Below are positions 15,053 to 24,077 of a stretch of DNA of 64,000 nt, in pieces. The stretch comes from Methanospirillum purgamenti. Lineage in GTDB: Archaea > Halobacteriota > Methanomicrobia > Methanomicrobiales > Methanospirillaceae. The notes under the pieces were generated by a model. It searched no databases, was not told the origin of the DNA, and saw nothing but the letters and a program-made list of their open reading frames with translations. The first letter of the stretch is position 1, and each line of letters begins with the position of its first letter. The stretch lies in the NCBI RefSeq assembly GCF_018502485.1, contig NZ_CP075546.1, one strand, 5' to 3'. The position numbers and the translations under genes were made by a program.

Positions 15053-17865
15053 GAGATTCCTCCAGATGAAGAACTAATTTTATGCCTTTCTATCATTCGC
15101 ATGATACCTTTTCTGAATTCTTCAGCAATAAGCAAAGCTGGAGCCCATGCAAACAGGAATATCCAGTTTTGAGCTGGAAACGGTGCGGTTCCGATAATTG
15201 TCTGAAAAAATGGAACATACAGAATGATAAGAATAATTACCAGTTCACTTGCGATACCTAACCAGACCATTTTATTCGAGAACAGTCCCGCTGCCCGTAT
15301 CGAACTACGTTCTGTCCGATGTGCTAACACGTTTCCTATCTGTGTTGTTACCACTGCAGCAAGGGCCATCCCAACCGCTGAATGATAAAGTGGACCCTCA
15401 GCTGGCAGGTCAAAAATCTTACCCCAATACCCATTCGTCCAGTACTGGTAGAAAAATGCTGACATCACCGCAAGACTTTGAATCGGACCAAGCCAAAGAT
15501 ATGATCTCAGTAACAAGGACCGGGTAATTACATGCTCTTTAAGATTTCTCGGCGGTTTATCCATGATACCTGGTTCAGGAGGCTCTGAACCTAATGCCAA
15601 TGCCGGAACCAGATCTGTTCCAAGGTCAATTGATAAGATTGGCATGACATCTAGTGCCAGAGGTATCCTGGCTTTACTAAATGCAAATAAAATAAATGGA
15701 ACTGCTTCAGGAGTATTGCTGGTAAAAATGTAACCTGTAAATTTTTTGATATTTGAATACACGGCACGTCCTTCCTCTATTGCATTTACAATTGATGCAA
15801 AATTGTCATCAGTCAGGATCATATCTGCTGCTTCTTTTGCAACATCTGTGCCAGTTATTCCCATTGCAACACCAATATCTGCTTTTTTAAGAGCCGGTGC
15901 ATCGTTGACTCCATCTCCGGTAACGGCTACAATCTGGCCGGTTTCTCGTAATATTTCAACTACTTTTAATTTGTGTTCTGGAGATACCCGTGCGAATATA
16001 ACTTCTCCGGTAAGATGTCTTTTCAATTCCTCATCATTCATCTGATCAAGATCTGCACCAGTAATAATATGGGGATTATCTGTCGTAATGATTCCAATTT
16101 TTCGTGCAATACTCTTAGCTGTAAGACCATAATCCCCAGTTATCATGATTATCCGGATTTGTGCATGATGGCATTTTTTCACTGCTTCAGATACTTCAGA
16201 CCGTGGAGGGTCCATCATGGCGATCAAACCAAGGAATATGAGATTATGTTCTACGTCTTCAGAATTTTCTATTTGATCATCGTCTGTGATTTCTTTCATG
16301 GCAATTGCCAATACCCGAAGCCCTTGTTCAGCAAAGAAATCATTTACCGTAATAATTTCTGATCGAATATCTTCTGATATTGGATACAACCTTGAATTCT
16401 TCATGAATGACGAGGTGAGATCAAGAACAGATTTTGGTGCACCCTTTAGGTACAATATCTGATCGGAATTCTTCAGATGAAGAGTACTCATGAGTTTTCG
16501 TCGTGAATCAAACGGAAATTCACGGATACGTGGATATTGCGAATTCTCCTCTTCATAATGTACACCTAATTTTTCTGATGCTACAAGAATTGCCGCTTCA
16601 GTCGGATCTCCAAGTATTGTCCATGGGTCTGTTTCATGGTCTGGTGGTATCAGGCGTGCATTTGAACACAATGATCCAGCGACACACAAACGGTGTAAAT
16701 CTTCAAGAAGGCCAGAATCTATATTAACCTCATCTGGAGTAATCGTTCCTTCTGGATTGTAACCTACTCCAGACACTGAAAAAGATGCTCCGGGAATCCA
16801 GATTTTTTGTACCGTCATCTCATTTTGAGTAAGAGTTCCGGTTTTATCAGTACAGATAACAGATGTACATCCCAGTGTCTCTACAGCAGATAATCGTTTT
16901 ATGAGAGCATTTCGTTTCGCCATCCGCTGTGACCCCCGGGCTAGGGCGAGTGTTACAGTTGGTAATAGTCCTTCAGGGACAAACGCCACAATCATACCCA
17001 GAGCAAAAATAAAACTAGATGCAAGCGTGACTGATGTGAGAGTTATAAGCATGAAAAAAAACAAGATACCAATACTCACCGCAACTATCGTTACCATCCT
17101 GGTAACATGAACCATCTCTTGTTGCAAGGGACTTTTTTCTTCTTCAATTCCCTGAGTCAGGTCTGCAACTTTTCCAAATTCTGTATTCATCCCCGTGGCA
17201 ATAACTACTGCCAGTCCTGTGCCTGATGCAACACTAGTACCAGCAAAAACAAGATTTGGATACTCAATCTTCGAAAAACCAGAATCATACCATGGATCTG
17301 CAACCTTTTTAACCGGATGAGATTCACCAGTCAGTGTGGATTGATCAATCCGAAGCTCTGATGCTTCAATTAAACGACCATCAGCAGATATATGATCTCC
17401 TTCACTGAGGACCATAATATCTCCGGGAACTAAATCTTCTGCTTCAATATTTTTAGTTATGCCATCACGAATTACCCGCACATGAAGCGGTAATAACTGA
17501 ACCAGAGCATCAGCAGCTTTCTCTGCTCTGAATTCCTGCCAGAAAGAAAATAATCCATTAATAAGATTTACCATCCAGACAGCAATGCCTAACTGTGGCA
17601 TGTGGGCAATGAAAGCAACAATTCCCCCAACCCAAAGAAGAATTGCCATGAGATGTGTAAAATTTGCCAGAAATCGGATGTATATCGACTTTTTCCGAGG
17701 TTTAATGAGAGAATTTTTTCCATACTTTTGTACTCGCCTGGCAGATTCATCACCAGTCAGTCCTGAAGATCGGGTTTCAAATTGAGTGAATATTTCAGAT
17801 ATGGATGAAGAATAATTTAATTCAGATTGATCGTCAGATGGACGAACATTTGGATCACCTATCAT
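15049..17865 (-). CDS. P-type cation ATPase, type II with Na,K-ATPase (P2C)-like ion-site motifs
   Basis: 938 residues, full-length type II pump. In order: actuator motif TGES (~179-182), TM4 VAFVPEGLLPTVT (~293-305), phosphorylation site D340 in CTDKTGTLT, nucleotide-site KGAP (~474), MITGDYGLT, and hinge GDGVNDAP (650-657). TM5 has TSNTPE (715-720) and TM6 SIDLGTDLVPA with D747 and D751. PEGLL, TSNxPE and DLGTDxVP with EPPEPGIMDKPPRN after TM6 resemble animal Na,K-ATPase alpha and bacterial relatives, not the PEGLP of SERCA. It uses ATP to move cations across the cytoplasmic membrane; Na+ out and/or K+ in is plausible. GGAGTGAGGT precedes the ATG. It is first in an operon with two RCK proteins. 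Confidence 0.9.
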   Translation of the reverse strand: MIGDPNVRPSDDQSELNYSSSISEIFTQFETRSSGLTGDESARRVQKYGKNSLIKPRKKSIYIRFLANFTHLMAILLWVGGIVAFIAHMPQLGIAVWMVNLINGLFSFWQEFRAEKAADALVQLLPLHVRVIRDGITKNIEAEDLVPGDIMVLSEGDHISADGRLIEASELRIDQSTLTGESHPVKKVADPWYDSGFSKIEYPNLVFAGTSVASGTGLAVVIATGMNTEFGKVADLTQGIEEEKSPLQQEMVHVTRMVTIVAVSIGILFFFMLITLTSVTLASSFIFALGMIVAFVPEGLLPTVTLALARGSQRMAKRNALIKRLSAVETLGCTSVICTDKTGTLTQNEMTVQKIWIPGASFSVSGVGYNPEGTITPDEVNIDSGLLEDLHRLCVAGSLCSNARLIPPDHETDPWTILGDPTEAAILVASEKLGVHYEEENSQYPRIREFPFDSRRKLMSTLHLKNSDQILYLKGAPKSVLDLTSSFMKNSRLYPISEDIRSEIITVNDFFAEQGLRVLAIAMKEITDDDQIENSEDVEHNLIFLGLIAMMDPPRSEVSEAVKKCHHAQIRIIMITGDYGLTAKSIARKIGIITTDNPHIITGADLDQMNDEELKRHLTGEVIFARVSPEHKLKVVEILRETGQIVAVTGDGVNDAPALKKADIGVAMGITGTDVAKEAADMILTDDNFASIVNAIEEGRAVYSNIKKFTGYIFTSNTPEAVPFILFAFSKARIPLALDVMPILSIDLGTDLVPALALGSEPPEPGIMDKPPRNLKEHVITRSLLLRSYLWLGPIQSLAVMSAFFYQYWTNGYWGKIFDLPAEGPLYHSAVGMALAAVVTTQIGNVLAHRTERSSIRAAGLFSNKMVWLGIASELVIILIILYVPFFQTIIGTAPFPAQNWIFLFAWAPALLIAEEFRKGIMRMIERHKISSSSGGIS

Positions 17866-18514
17866 ACCTCACTCCAATTTTCATCTTCTATCACACATCA
17901 ATGCAGGATTCTTGTCACAGAAGCTTATAATACAAACGGATAACCTTTATAGTTTAAATTTAACCATCATATAACATGAAAATTGATAATAAAACTTGAA
18001 TCTTATTTATATTATGCAATATATAATATTATCATATATAATATTATTCTTGATGTGAGGTAATCTGAAAATTATCTTCACCCATATAGTTCATTAATTA
18101 ATTCGTTTTTTGAGAATTCTACTAAAATTATAGCAAATTTTTTAGCTACCCAAATAACCATTATCAGAATTGCCCTGCTTTAATTTCTTCAATATACGAA
18201 CAAAGAAGGGGTCCAGTATGCGAAACGTATATTTTTATTATTTTTTTAATCTTAATCTATCCAATGAATACAAAAGGATATAGCATCTTTCTTTGATACT
18301 ACTATTCACGAATATAATGAAAGTCTTAATATTCTATAGGTATTTGTATGGTTAAATAGCTCCCTTTCTATTGCATTATTATGATGCGGATTCCGGGGGA
18401 ATTTTTGAGATTTATCGCATATTTACTGAAATTTTCCATTCAGACCTTTGTACAAAAAAAGTTCGTGGTATTATATTGTTAAAGCCTAAATTCATCGAGA
18501 ACAACTATTACTTA
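17866..18514. other. 650-bp AT-rich intergenic region without a convincing gene
   Basis: It separates the ATPase operon (transcribed leftwards) from the YwbE-like gene. The 17930-17980 part has AT-rich promoter-like sequence for the ATPase, including TTAAATTTAA. A tandem 15-bp repeat is at 18019-18048. A 68-codon frame on the + strand at 18371 has no coding character and overlaps the YwbE-like gene, so I do not call it. Confidence 0.5.
18019..18048. repeat. Tandem 15-bp AT repeat, two copies
   Basis: ATATATAATATTATC (18019-18033) is followed directly by ATATATAATATTATT (18034-18048), identical except for the last base. It lies in a non-coding stretch and could be a protein-binding or curved-DNA site, or simple slippage. 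Confidence 0.6.
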
Positions 18515-18760
18515 TTATTCTTTCTCAGGCTCACAAGGAATGATCAAACTTACTCTTCCTACCTGACCACTGACTAATCTTACTTTAATGCCATGAGGGT
18601 GAGTAGGTGATCTGGTCAATATATCCCGAACAATCCCACGAGTTGTTTTTCCACTTCGCTGATCCTGCTTTTGAATAATATCTACGCACAGGCCGGTCCT
18701 GATTTGGGATCGATTTTTTCCATTCAATCCGGTTTTTAATATGGTTTCATGTTCTTTCAT
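18515..18760 (-). CDS. YwbE-family protein (DUF2196)
   Basis: 81 residues, normal for this family of small proteins found in bacteria and methanogens. The diagnostic run is IIQKQDQRSGKTTRGIVRDI followed by LTRSPTHPHGIKVRL and GQVGR. The fold is a small beta-barrel rich in basic residues. The biological role is unknown; an RNA- or nucleotide-related role is sometimes guessed but not shown. It is a solitary gene flanked by long AT-rich regions on both sides. The start ATG at 18760 gives a slightly long N-terminus (MKEHETILKTGLNGKNRSQI), and homologs usually begin near NGKNR. I am confident of the family. Confidence 0.88.
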   Translation of the reverse strand: MKEHETILKTGLNGKNRSQIRTGLCVDIIQKQDQRSGKTTRGIVRDILTRSPTHPHGIKVRLVSGQVGRVSLIIPCEPEKE

Positions 18761-19045
18761 TATCCAACTCTTGACAATAATAGATATAGATACAAAACTC
18801 CCATTCCATGAGACTTAAAGACACTAAATCATTTCCTTGTTAAAAAAAATACTGATAAATATTATTTAGAAAATTAACTTCATAGACACTCTTTAAAATT
18901 GCTATTCGTAAATATGAGGGAATATAAAAAAAGGTCTGGTAATAAGTTCTTCCCCAGTATCAGAATCTTTTCCATATCCTCATATAGCTCGCAGGATAAT
19001 TACTCACATAATCACATAATACGATAGAATTTTATCGGAGGAATT

Positions 19046-19642
19046 ATGTCTCTTGTGTATTCACCACATAATATGTTAATATCAGAAATTACTGCAAATC
19101 CTGCCCCACTCGGATTACTAGGATTTGGAATGACTACAGTTCTTTTAAATCTACATAATGCCGGATTATTTTCTTTAGGATCAATGATTCTTGCCATGGG
19201 TTTATGTTATGGAGGAATTGCTCAAATCATTGCCGGAATTATGGAGTGGAAGAAAAATAATACCTTTGGTATGACAGCTTTTCTTTCATACGGTTTATTC
19301 TGGTTTTCGTTTGTGCTCTTACTTCTTCTTCCCCAATCTCAATTGGTAGAAGGAACCGGGGGAAATATCGCGATTGCATCATATCTCATCATGTGGGGTA
19401 TTTTTACCGGAGTTATGTTTATCGGAACATTAAAAATAAATAAGGCATTACAAATTGTCTTTGGATCTCTGACAATCTTATTTTTTCTCCTCGCAATTGG
19501 AAACATCACAGAGATTGAAACAATAACGAAAATTGCAGGTATAGAAGGAATTATTTGTGGATTTTCTGCAATATACACCGGACTTGCCCAGGTATTAAAT
19601 GAAATTTTTGAAAAAGATATCTTCCCTCTTGGACCAGTATAA
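19046..19642 (+). CDS. Acetate uptake transporter family (GPR1/FUN34/YaaH, SatP-like)
   Basis: 198 residues with six hydrophobic segments. The family signature is near the N-terminus: NPAPLGLLGFGMTTVLLNLH, where NPAPLGL lines the pore. YGGIAQIIAGIMEWKKNNTFG is the second conserved segment and the one that marks the family best. CGGAGGAATT ends right before the ATG, a strong ribosome site. Family members carry acetate or succinate with protons, or act as channels for small acids; for a hydrogenotrophic methanogen, acetate uptake as a carbon source is plausible. It lies about 90 nt before the SLC13-type carrier on the same strand, so the pair may serve organic acid uptake. Confidence 0.9.
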   Translation: MSLVYSPHNMLISEITANPAPLGLLGFGMTTVLLNLHNAGLFSLGSMILAMGLCYGGIAQIIAGIMEWKKNNTFGMTAFLSYGLFWFSFVLLLLLPQSQLVEGTGGNIAIASYLIMWGIFTGVMFIGTLKINKALQIVFGSLTILFFLLAIGNITEIETITKIAGIEGIICGFSAIYTGLAQVLNEIFEKDIFPLGPV

Positions 19643-19733
19643 GATGATGGAATAAATTATCATCATTGGCAAAACCCCAGAAAACAATTTAATAGTTGTA
19701 TTATCGATAAATATTCAATTTTCAGGCGGCAGA

Positions 19734-21518
19734 ATGCTTCCAATAACAATTGATCAAATAATCGTCTTTTTGATCCTTTTTTTATCACTTGTTTTGTTTA
19801 TTCAAGGCCGGTTCAGATATGATATTATTGCTCTCCTCGCATTATGTTCTGCAACAATCATCGGTGTTGTCCCTTGGGATCATGCATTTTCAGGATTTGC
19901 AAACCCTGCCATTATAACAGTGGCAGCTGTTTTGATAATCAGCAGAGGATTACTCAATGCCGGAGTTGTTGAGATGATCTCAGGATGGCTTCAAAAGGTA
20001 GGAAACCGTCCAACAATGCAAGTATCAGCCCTGACCGGACTTGTGATAACGCTTTCTGCATTTATGAATAATGTCGGAGCACTTGCCCTCCTCATGCCAG
20101 TTGGTATAAAAATGGCAAGAAACAGTGCCCTTCCGGTATCACTTCTTCTTCTTCCCCTTGCATTTGGCTCGCAAATTGGTGGAATGATAACCCTCATTGG
20201 AACACCACCAAATTTAATAATTTCAGCTTTTCGGGCAGAACATCTCGGTCAGGGATATGGTATGTTCGATTTTTCACCTGTTGGCCTTGGAATTGCTCTT
20301 TTCTCCTTTGTATTTATTGGTCTCATCGGATGGCGTCTCATACCCAGACGAACTGGTTCAGGATCCAGAGATGATTTTTTCCATATTAAAGATTATATCA
20401 CTGAAATTTATGTTCCGGAAGATGCAAAATTTGCCGGAAAACCACTCAGAGAGATATACAAAGCAACGAATGCAAAGATCACTATCATTCAGGTAATCAG
20501 AGGGAGTCATACCCGTCCGGTACCATTTATATATGAAAAAATTAAGATCGGAGATATCCTGATTGTCCAAGCTGCACTTGATGAACTAAAAAAATTTTTG
20601 AATATAACCGGTTTTCAGCTGGAAGAGAAAAAAATCACTCAAGATGGATTCATTCAAACCGGTGACTCACTTCTTATGGAGGCAACAATCAGCCTTGAAT
20701 CTCCGACGATTGGGCTGAATGTTAAAGATATCGACTTATGGTCAAGTTTTGGAGTATCTCTTATTGCAGTAGCACGACAAGGGATCCTGGTAAAGGAAAG
20801 ACTCAAAGATATAAAATTTCAGGCTGGTGATGTTTTACTTCTCCAGGGAACAGAGGGGCTTTTAAAAGAGGCAATAAAAACATTAGGCTTTTATCCGCTC
20901 GCAGAACGAGGACTGAAGATTGGTGAACCAAAACGTATTGCAGAATCAATTGGGATCTTTGCTCTTGCTATCATCATTGCAGCACTTGGTCTATTGCCGG
21001 TTCAGATAATTTTCACCCTTGCTGCAGTAGTAATGGTTCTTATCCAGTTAGTCCCAATTCGGGAAATTTATGAAAGTATTGACTGGCCTGTAATCATTCT
21101 CCTCGGTGCATTTATTCCGGTTGGTCAGGCAATGGAAGATACCGGGGGAGCAGAATTGATTGCATCGACGTTATTATCGTTTCAAACTATACTCTCACCG
21201 GTAATCCTGCTTGTGATTATCCTCATCGTGACCATGTTGCTTTCAGCTCTTATTAATAATGCAGCAACTGCTGTGCTGATGGCTCCGATATCATTTAGCA
21301 TTGCAACCGGTCTTGGGGTTTCTCCTGATCCTTTCCTAATGGCCATCGTGATAGGAGCATCCAGTGCTTTTCTGACACCAGTCGGTCATCAATCCAATGC
21401 CCTTGTAATGGGGCCTGCCGGTCTGAAATTTGGAGATTACTGGAAACTCGGACTTCCATTAGAGATAGTTATTGTTATTGTTTCGATACCGGTGATACTT
21501 TATTTCTGGCCGATGTAA
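19734..21518 (+). CDS. SLC13/DASS-type anion transporter with two internal RCK_C (TrkA-C) domains
   Basis: 594 residues. Two membrane halves (~1-205 and ~395-594) flank a soluble insert (~210-385) that contains two RCK_C domains; EIYVPEDAKFAGKPLREIYK and LWSSFGVSLIAVARQG mark their cores. The first half carries the family motif SAFMNNVGALALLMPVGIKM and GGMITLIGTPPNL, and the second half repeats it as LLSALINNAATAVLMAPISF with TPVGHQSNALVMGP. These are the two re-entrant SNT-type motifs that bind Na+ and the anion. The likely role is Na+-coupled uptake of a dicarboxylate, sulfate or similar anion, gated by a ligand on the RCK_C domains. AGGCGG precedes the ATG. Confidence 0.9.
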   Translation: MLPITIDQIIVFLILFLSLVLFIQGRFRYDIIALLALCSATIIGVVPWDHAFSGFANPAIITVAAVLIISRGLLNAGVVEMISGWLQKVGNRPTMQVSALTGLVITLSAFMNNVGALALLMPVGIKMARNSALPVSLLLLPLAFGSQIGGMITLIGTPPNLIISAFRAEHLGQGYGMFDFSPVGLGIALFSFVFIGLIGWRLIPRRTGSGSRDDFFHIKDYITEIYVPEDAKFAGKPLREIYKATNAKITIIQVIRGSHTRPVPFIYEKIKIGDILIVQAALDELKKFLNITGFQLEEKKITQDGFIQTGDSLLMEATISLESPTIGLNVKDIDLWSSFGVSLIAVARQGILVKERLKDIKFQAGDVLLLQGTEGLLKEAIKTLGFYPLAERGLKIGEPKRIAESIGIFALAIIIAALGLLPVQIIFTLAAVVMVLIQLVPIREIYESIDWPVIILLGAFIPVGQAMEDTGGAELIASTLLSFQTILSPVILLVIILIVTMLLSALINNAATAVLMAPISFSIATGLGVSPDPFLMAIVIGASSAFLTPVGHQSNALVMGPAGLKFGDYWKLGLPLEIVIVIVSIPVILYFWPM

Positions 21519-21653
21519 AGAAAAGTGAGGGATCAGAAGTTTCCATATGAAATAAGATCTAACAAATCTGAATCAATAATTAAAAATGAAAATAAACATA
21601 ATGTGGATCCAAAAAAATTTAGAATTATAAAAATATTAAAAAATAAAAATTAA

Positions 21654-22475
21654 TTATTCTGATACGGGGGTTATCCTGTCCCGTATCTCCTTTTCAACAT
21701 TCAGGTTCATCATTTCGATGACATTATTTACAACGCCCCGGGTATGAGCCCGAAATAGTTCATCAGTATTGAAAAATTCTCTATCTTCATTACTTGAGTA
21801 TTCTGCACCATGGGTCCGGTATCCAATCCCAAAAGGAGCCAAAATATACCCAAGCTGTTGAAAATTCAGGAAAATATTCATAGCGGTAGTAATTCCTCCA
21901 TCCTCATGACCGCAGACCAGAATCCCAACTACTTTCCCATGTGTCAGACCTGGTTTTTTCAGATGATAGAGGTTCTGCATACAAGTTGTCCGGTCAAGGA
22001 ACGTCTTAAGCCTGGCAGACATGCTGTTCCAGTTGATAGGTGAAGCGATAATCACCGCTTTAGTTTTCGTCAGCATCTCATGAAACACATGCATGTCGTC
22101 GTCTTTATTCCGACAGGGATAATCACATGACTGAGCCCTGACCGCATAACAACACCAGCAATGATCGATAGAATATTCATTCAGATTAAACCTTCGATAT
22201 GAAATGTTTCGTTCTCTTAGGACTTCCTCTGCGATATCACTCATCACCCCGGTGTTCCCGGCCCGGTGAGAACTTCCATTTATGAGAAGGACGTCAAAAT
22301 CCTCTACCGGACAGGTAACCGGCTTTTCATGGATCGGAATGAACTCTCCGGAGGGACTATGACAATGAGGACATCCTTTCGGTGGTTTGTCTCCGGTAAA
22401 CATAAAACCGCAAACAGTGCATTTCCAGGTTATCTTTAATCCAGAAATTGGTTGATCATTTGATTGTAGAACCAT
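21654..22475 (-). CDS. Iron-sulfur flavoprotein/FMN reductase with N-terminal rubredoxin-like domain
   Basis: About 273 residues from the ATG at 22475; an in-frame TTG at 22529 would add 18 unlikely residues. The N-terminal ~45 residues form a rubredoxin-like knuckle pair, CTVCGFMFTG and CPHCHSP. The rest is a flavodoxin-fold NADPH-dependent FMN reductase: LLINGSSHRAGNTGVMSDIA binds FMN phosphate, HCWCCYAVRAQSCDYPCRNK is the compact cysteine cluster typical of ISF proteins, and ASPINWNSMSARLKTFLDR follows. Such proteins pass electrons between ferredoxin-like donors and oxygen, peroxide or CO2-pathway partners. The rubredoxin-like domain suggests an internal electron relay (inference). It stands alone. 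Confidence 0.88.
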   Translation of the reverse strand: MVLQSNDQPISGLKITWKCTVCGFMFTGDKPPKGCPHCHSPSGEFIPIHEKPVTCPVEDFDVLLINGSSHRAGNTGVMSDIAEEVLRERNISYRRFNLNEYSIDHCWCCYAVRAQSCDYPCRNKDDDMHVFHEMLTKTKAVIIASPINWNSMSARLKTFLDRTTCMQNLYHLKKPGLTHGKVVGILVCGHEDGGITTAMNIFLNFQQLGYILAPFGIGYRTHGAEYSSNEDREFFNTDELFRAHTRGVVNNVIEMMNLNVEKEIRDRITPVSE

Positions 22476-23024
22476 GTTTTTATCACTTGAATGAAATATA
22501 TGTATATTTGTCTCTATTTTTATATCCAAGTATCTGTTTGGTTCATTCTTAAAAAATTCATTTCTTTATTTATATATACCTCCATCTCCAATTATTCAAT
22601 TATTCGGCTATAAATCACATTTTAGATCTTAATAAAAAGTGAAAAAACCACTCGCTGACCGGTTACATCCAGATGAATATCTACATTTCATATGAGAAAT
22701 GACTTAGACTGTATCTGGGACTATTGACATAAAAGATCGCTCGAATATGCCTCGACAATTTGAGGGAATCTGTTTTTTCCGAAGGTGATATTCTGGTTAT
22801 CATCCAGACTTAAATCTTTACAATATCCTAAATATCACTCATATATGTTCCATAGAACAGAATTTTTTCATCTCTATAAGATATATTTCTCGAAATTACA
22901 AGATGTGGAGTGATAATTATTTGAGTGATTACTTTATCATATTGAATTTTTAGATGGTTATAATTCATTAGGATCAGAACATTTTATTTTGTTTAAGGCT
23001 ATCTATACTTCAAGGAGTTCTTCT
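22476..23024. other. 550-bp intergenic region, no gene seen
   Basis: AT-rich and stop-rich in all frames. CATTTC-ATATGA-GAAATG at 22684-22701 is a small hairpin. The last ~40 nt hold the leader of the response-regulator gene. I see no coding or tRNA-like structure. Confidence 0.5.
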
Positions 23025-24041
23025 ATGACCAAGAATAGGATTTTAATTGTAGAAGATGAATTTGTCACCGCTGCCAGTCTCTCAGTAGTCTTGAATGATT
23101 TTGGGTTTGAAGTTGTAGGAACGGCAGACAACGGTGAAGAAGCAATATTTTCTGCAAAAGAGCTCTATCCTGATCTTATTCTTATGGATATTGTACTGAA
23201 TGGCGAAATGACCGGTATTACTGCTGCTTCAATAATAAAAGAAAAATATGACATTCCAATAATATTTCTCACAGGTCAATCTGATGATGCTACGGTAAAT
23301 GCAGCTCTCGAAAGTGAACCTTTTGGATACATTGTAAAACCATTTGAAGAGAGAAATTTAAAAGCAAGCATTAAAATGGCTTTGTATAAACATGCAATGG
23401 ATGAAAAATTACGTTCAAGTGAACGAACAAACCGGATACTCCTAAATTCGGTTCCAGATCCTATGATTCTGCTAGATAATAAAAAAAATATTATTGCTGT
23501 GAATGATCCGATGATTCATCTTCTTGATATCAGTACAGAAAATTTTAAAGAAATCAGTATATCTGAACCAATATTTCAAGTAAAACTAGGGATTTCGGAA
23601 AATGAAATTGAACAATTTTATACAAATACAAATCCTGAAAAAATGGTTATTTCTCACGAAGACAGGTGGTATGAATTAGCAATTCACAAACTTACGGAAA
23701 TAAATAATTATATTACTCTTGTTGCTATCCAATACCATGATATTACAGACTATAAACATCTCGAAAAAGAATTGAGTGAGAGGGGATTTGGACAGATTGA
23801 ACATAATATGGCTCAATTTCAAATTTTAAATGATGAGATTCGAAATCCTCTTCAAATCATTCGATTATTAATAGACATCAGTGAAACAGAATATAAACAA
23901 CAAATAGACGATCAGATCACGGTGATCGATAATCTAGTTACTAAATTGGATAAAGGGTGGCTGAAATCAGAAAAGGTCCGCACTTTCTTATTCAAACATT
24001 ACCAACATGGTATGGGAATTAATCCGGATATGTCAGAATAA
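23025..24041 (+). CDS. Response regulator with PAS and a histidine-kinase-like dimerisation remnant
   Basis: 338 residues from the ATG at 23025, which AAGGAG precedes by 7 nt; an upstream TTG at 22989 has no such site. The receiver (1-~120) has VEDEFV, phosphoacceptor Asp55 in LILMDIVL, TGQS and KPFEE. A PAS domain (~135-245) follows. The last ~85 residues look like a HisKA dimerisation helix pair, but where a kinase would have S-H-E-x-R-N-P-L this protein has ILNDEIRNPLQII, so Asp replaces the phosphorylated His, and there is no ATPase domain. It cannot be a kinase and may dimerise with one. A large histidine kinase gene starts 36 nt downstream. Confidence 0.88.
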   Translation: MTKNRILIVEDEFVTAASLSVVLNDFGFEVVGTADNGEEAIFSAKELYPDLILMDIVLNGEMTGITAASIIKEKYDIPIIFLTGQSDDATVNAALESEPFGYIVKPFEERNLKASIKMALYKHAMDEKLRSSERTNRILLNSVPDPMILLDNKKNIIAVNDPMIHLLDISTENFKEISISEPIFQVKLGISENEIEQFYTNTNPEKMVISHEDRWYELAIHKLTEINNYITLVAIQYHDITDYKHLEKELSERGFGQIEHNMAQFQILNDEIRNPLQIIRLLIDISETEYKQQIDDQITVIDNLVTKLDKGWLKSEKVRTFLFKHYQHGMGINPDMSE

Positions 24042-24077
24042 TCTCATTTTAGACATTTAATTTGACAGGAGATTATT

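Noticed and set aside
18371..18577. 68-codon + strand frame upstream of and overlapping the YwbE-like gene
   Set aside because: Composition is that of AT-rich spacer, there is no ribosome site, and it overlaps a well-supported gene on the other strand.
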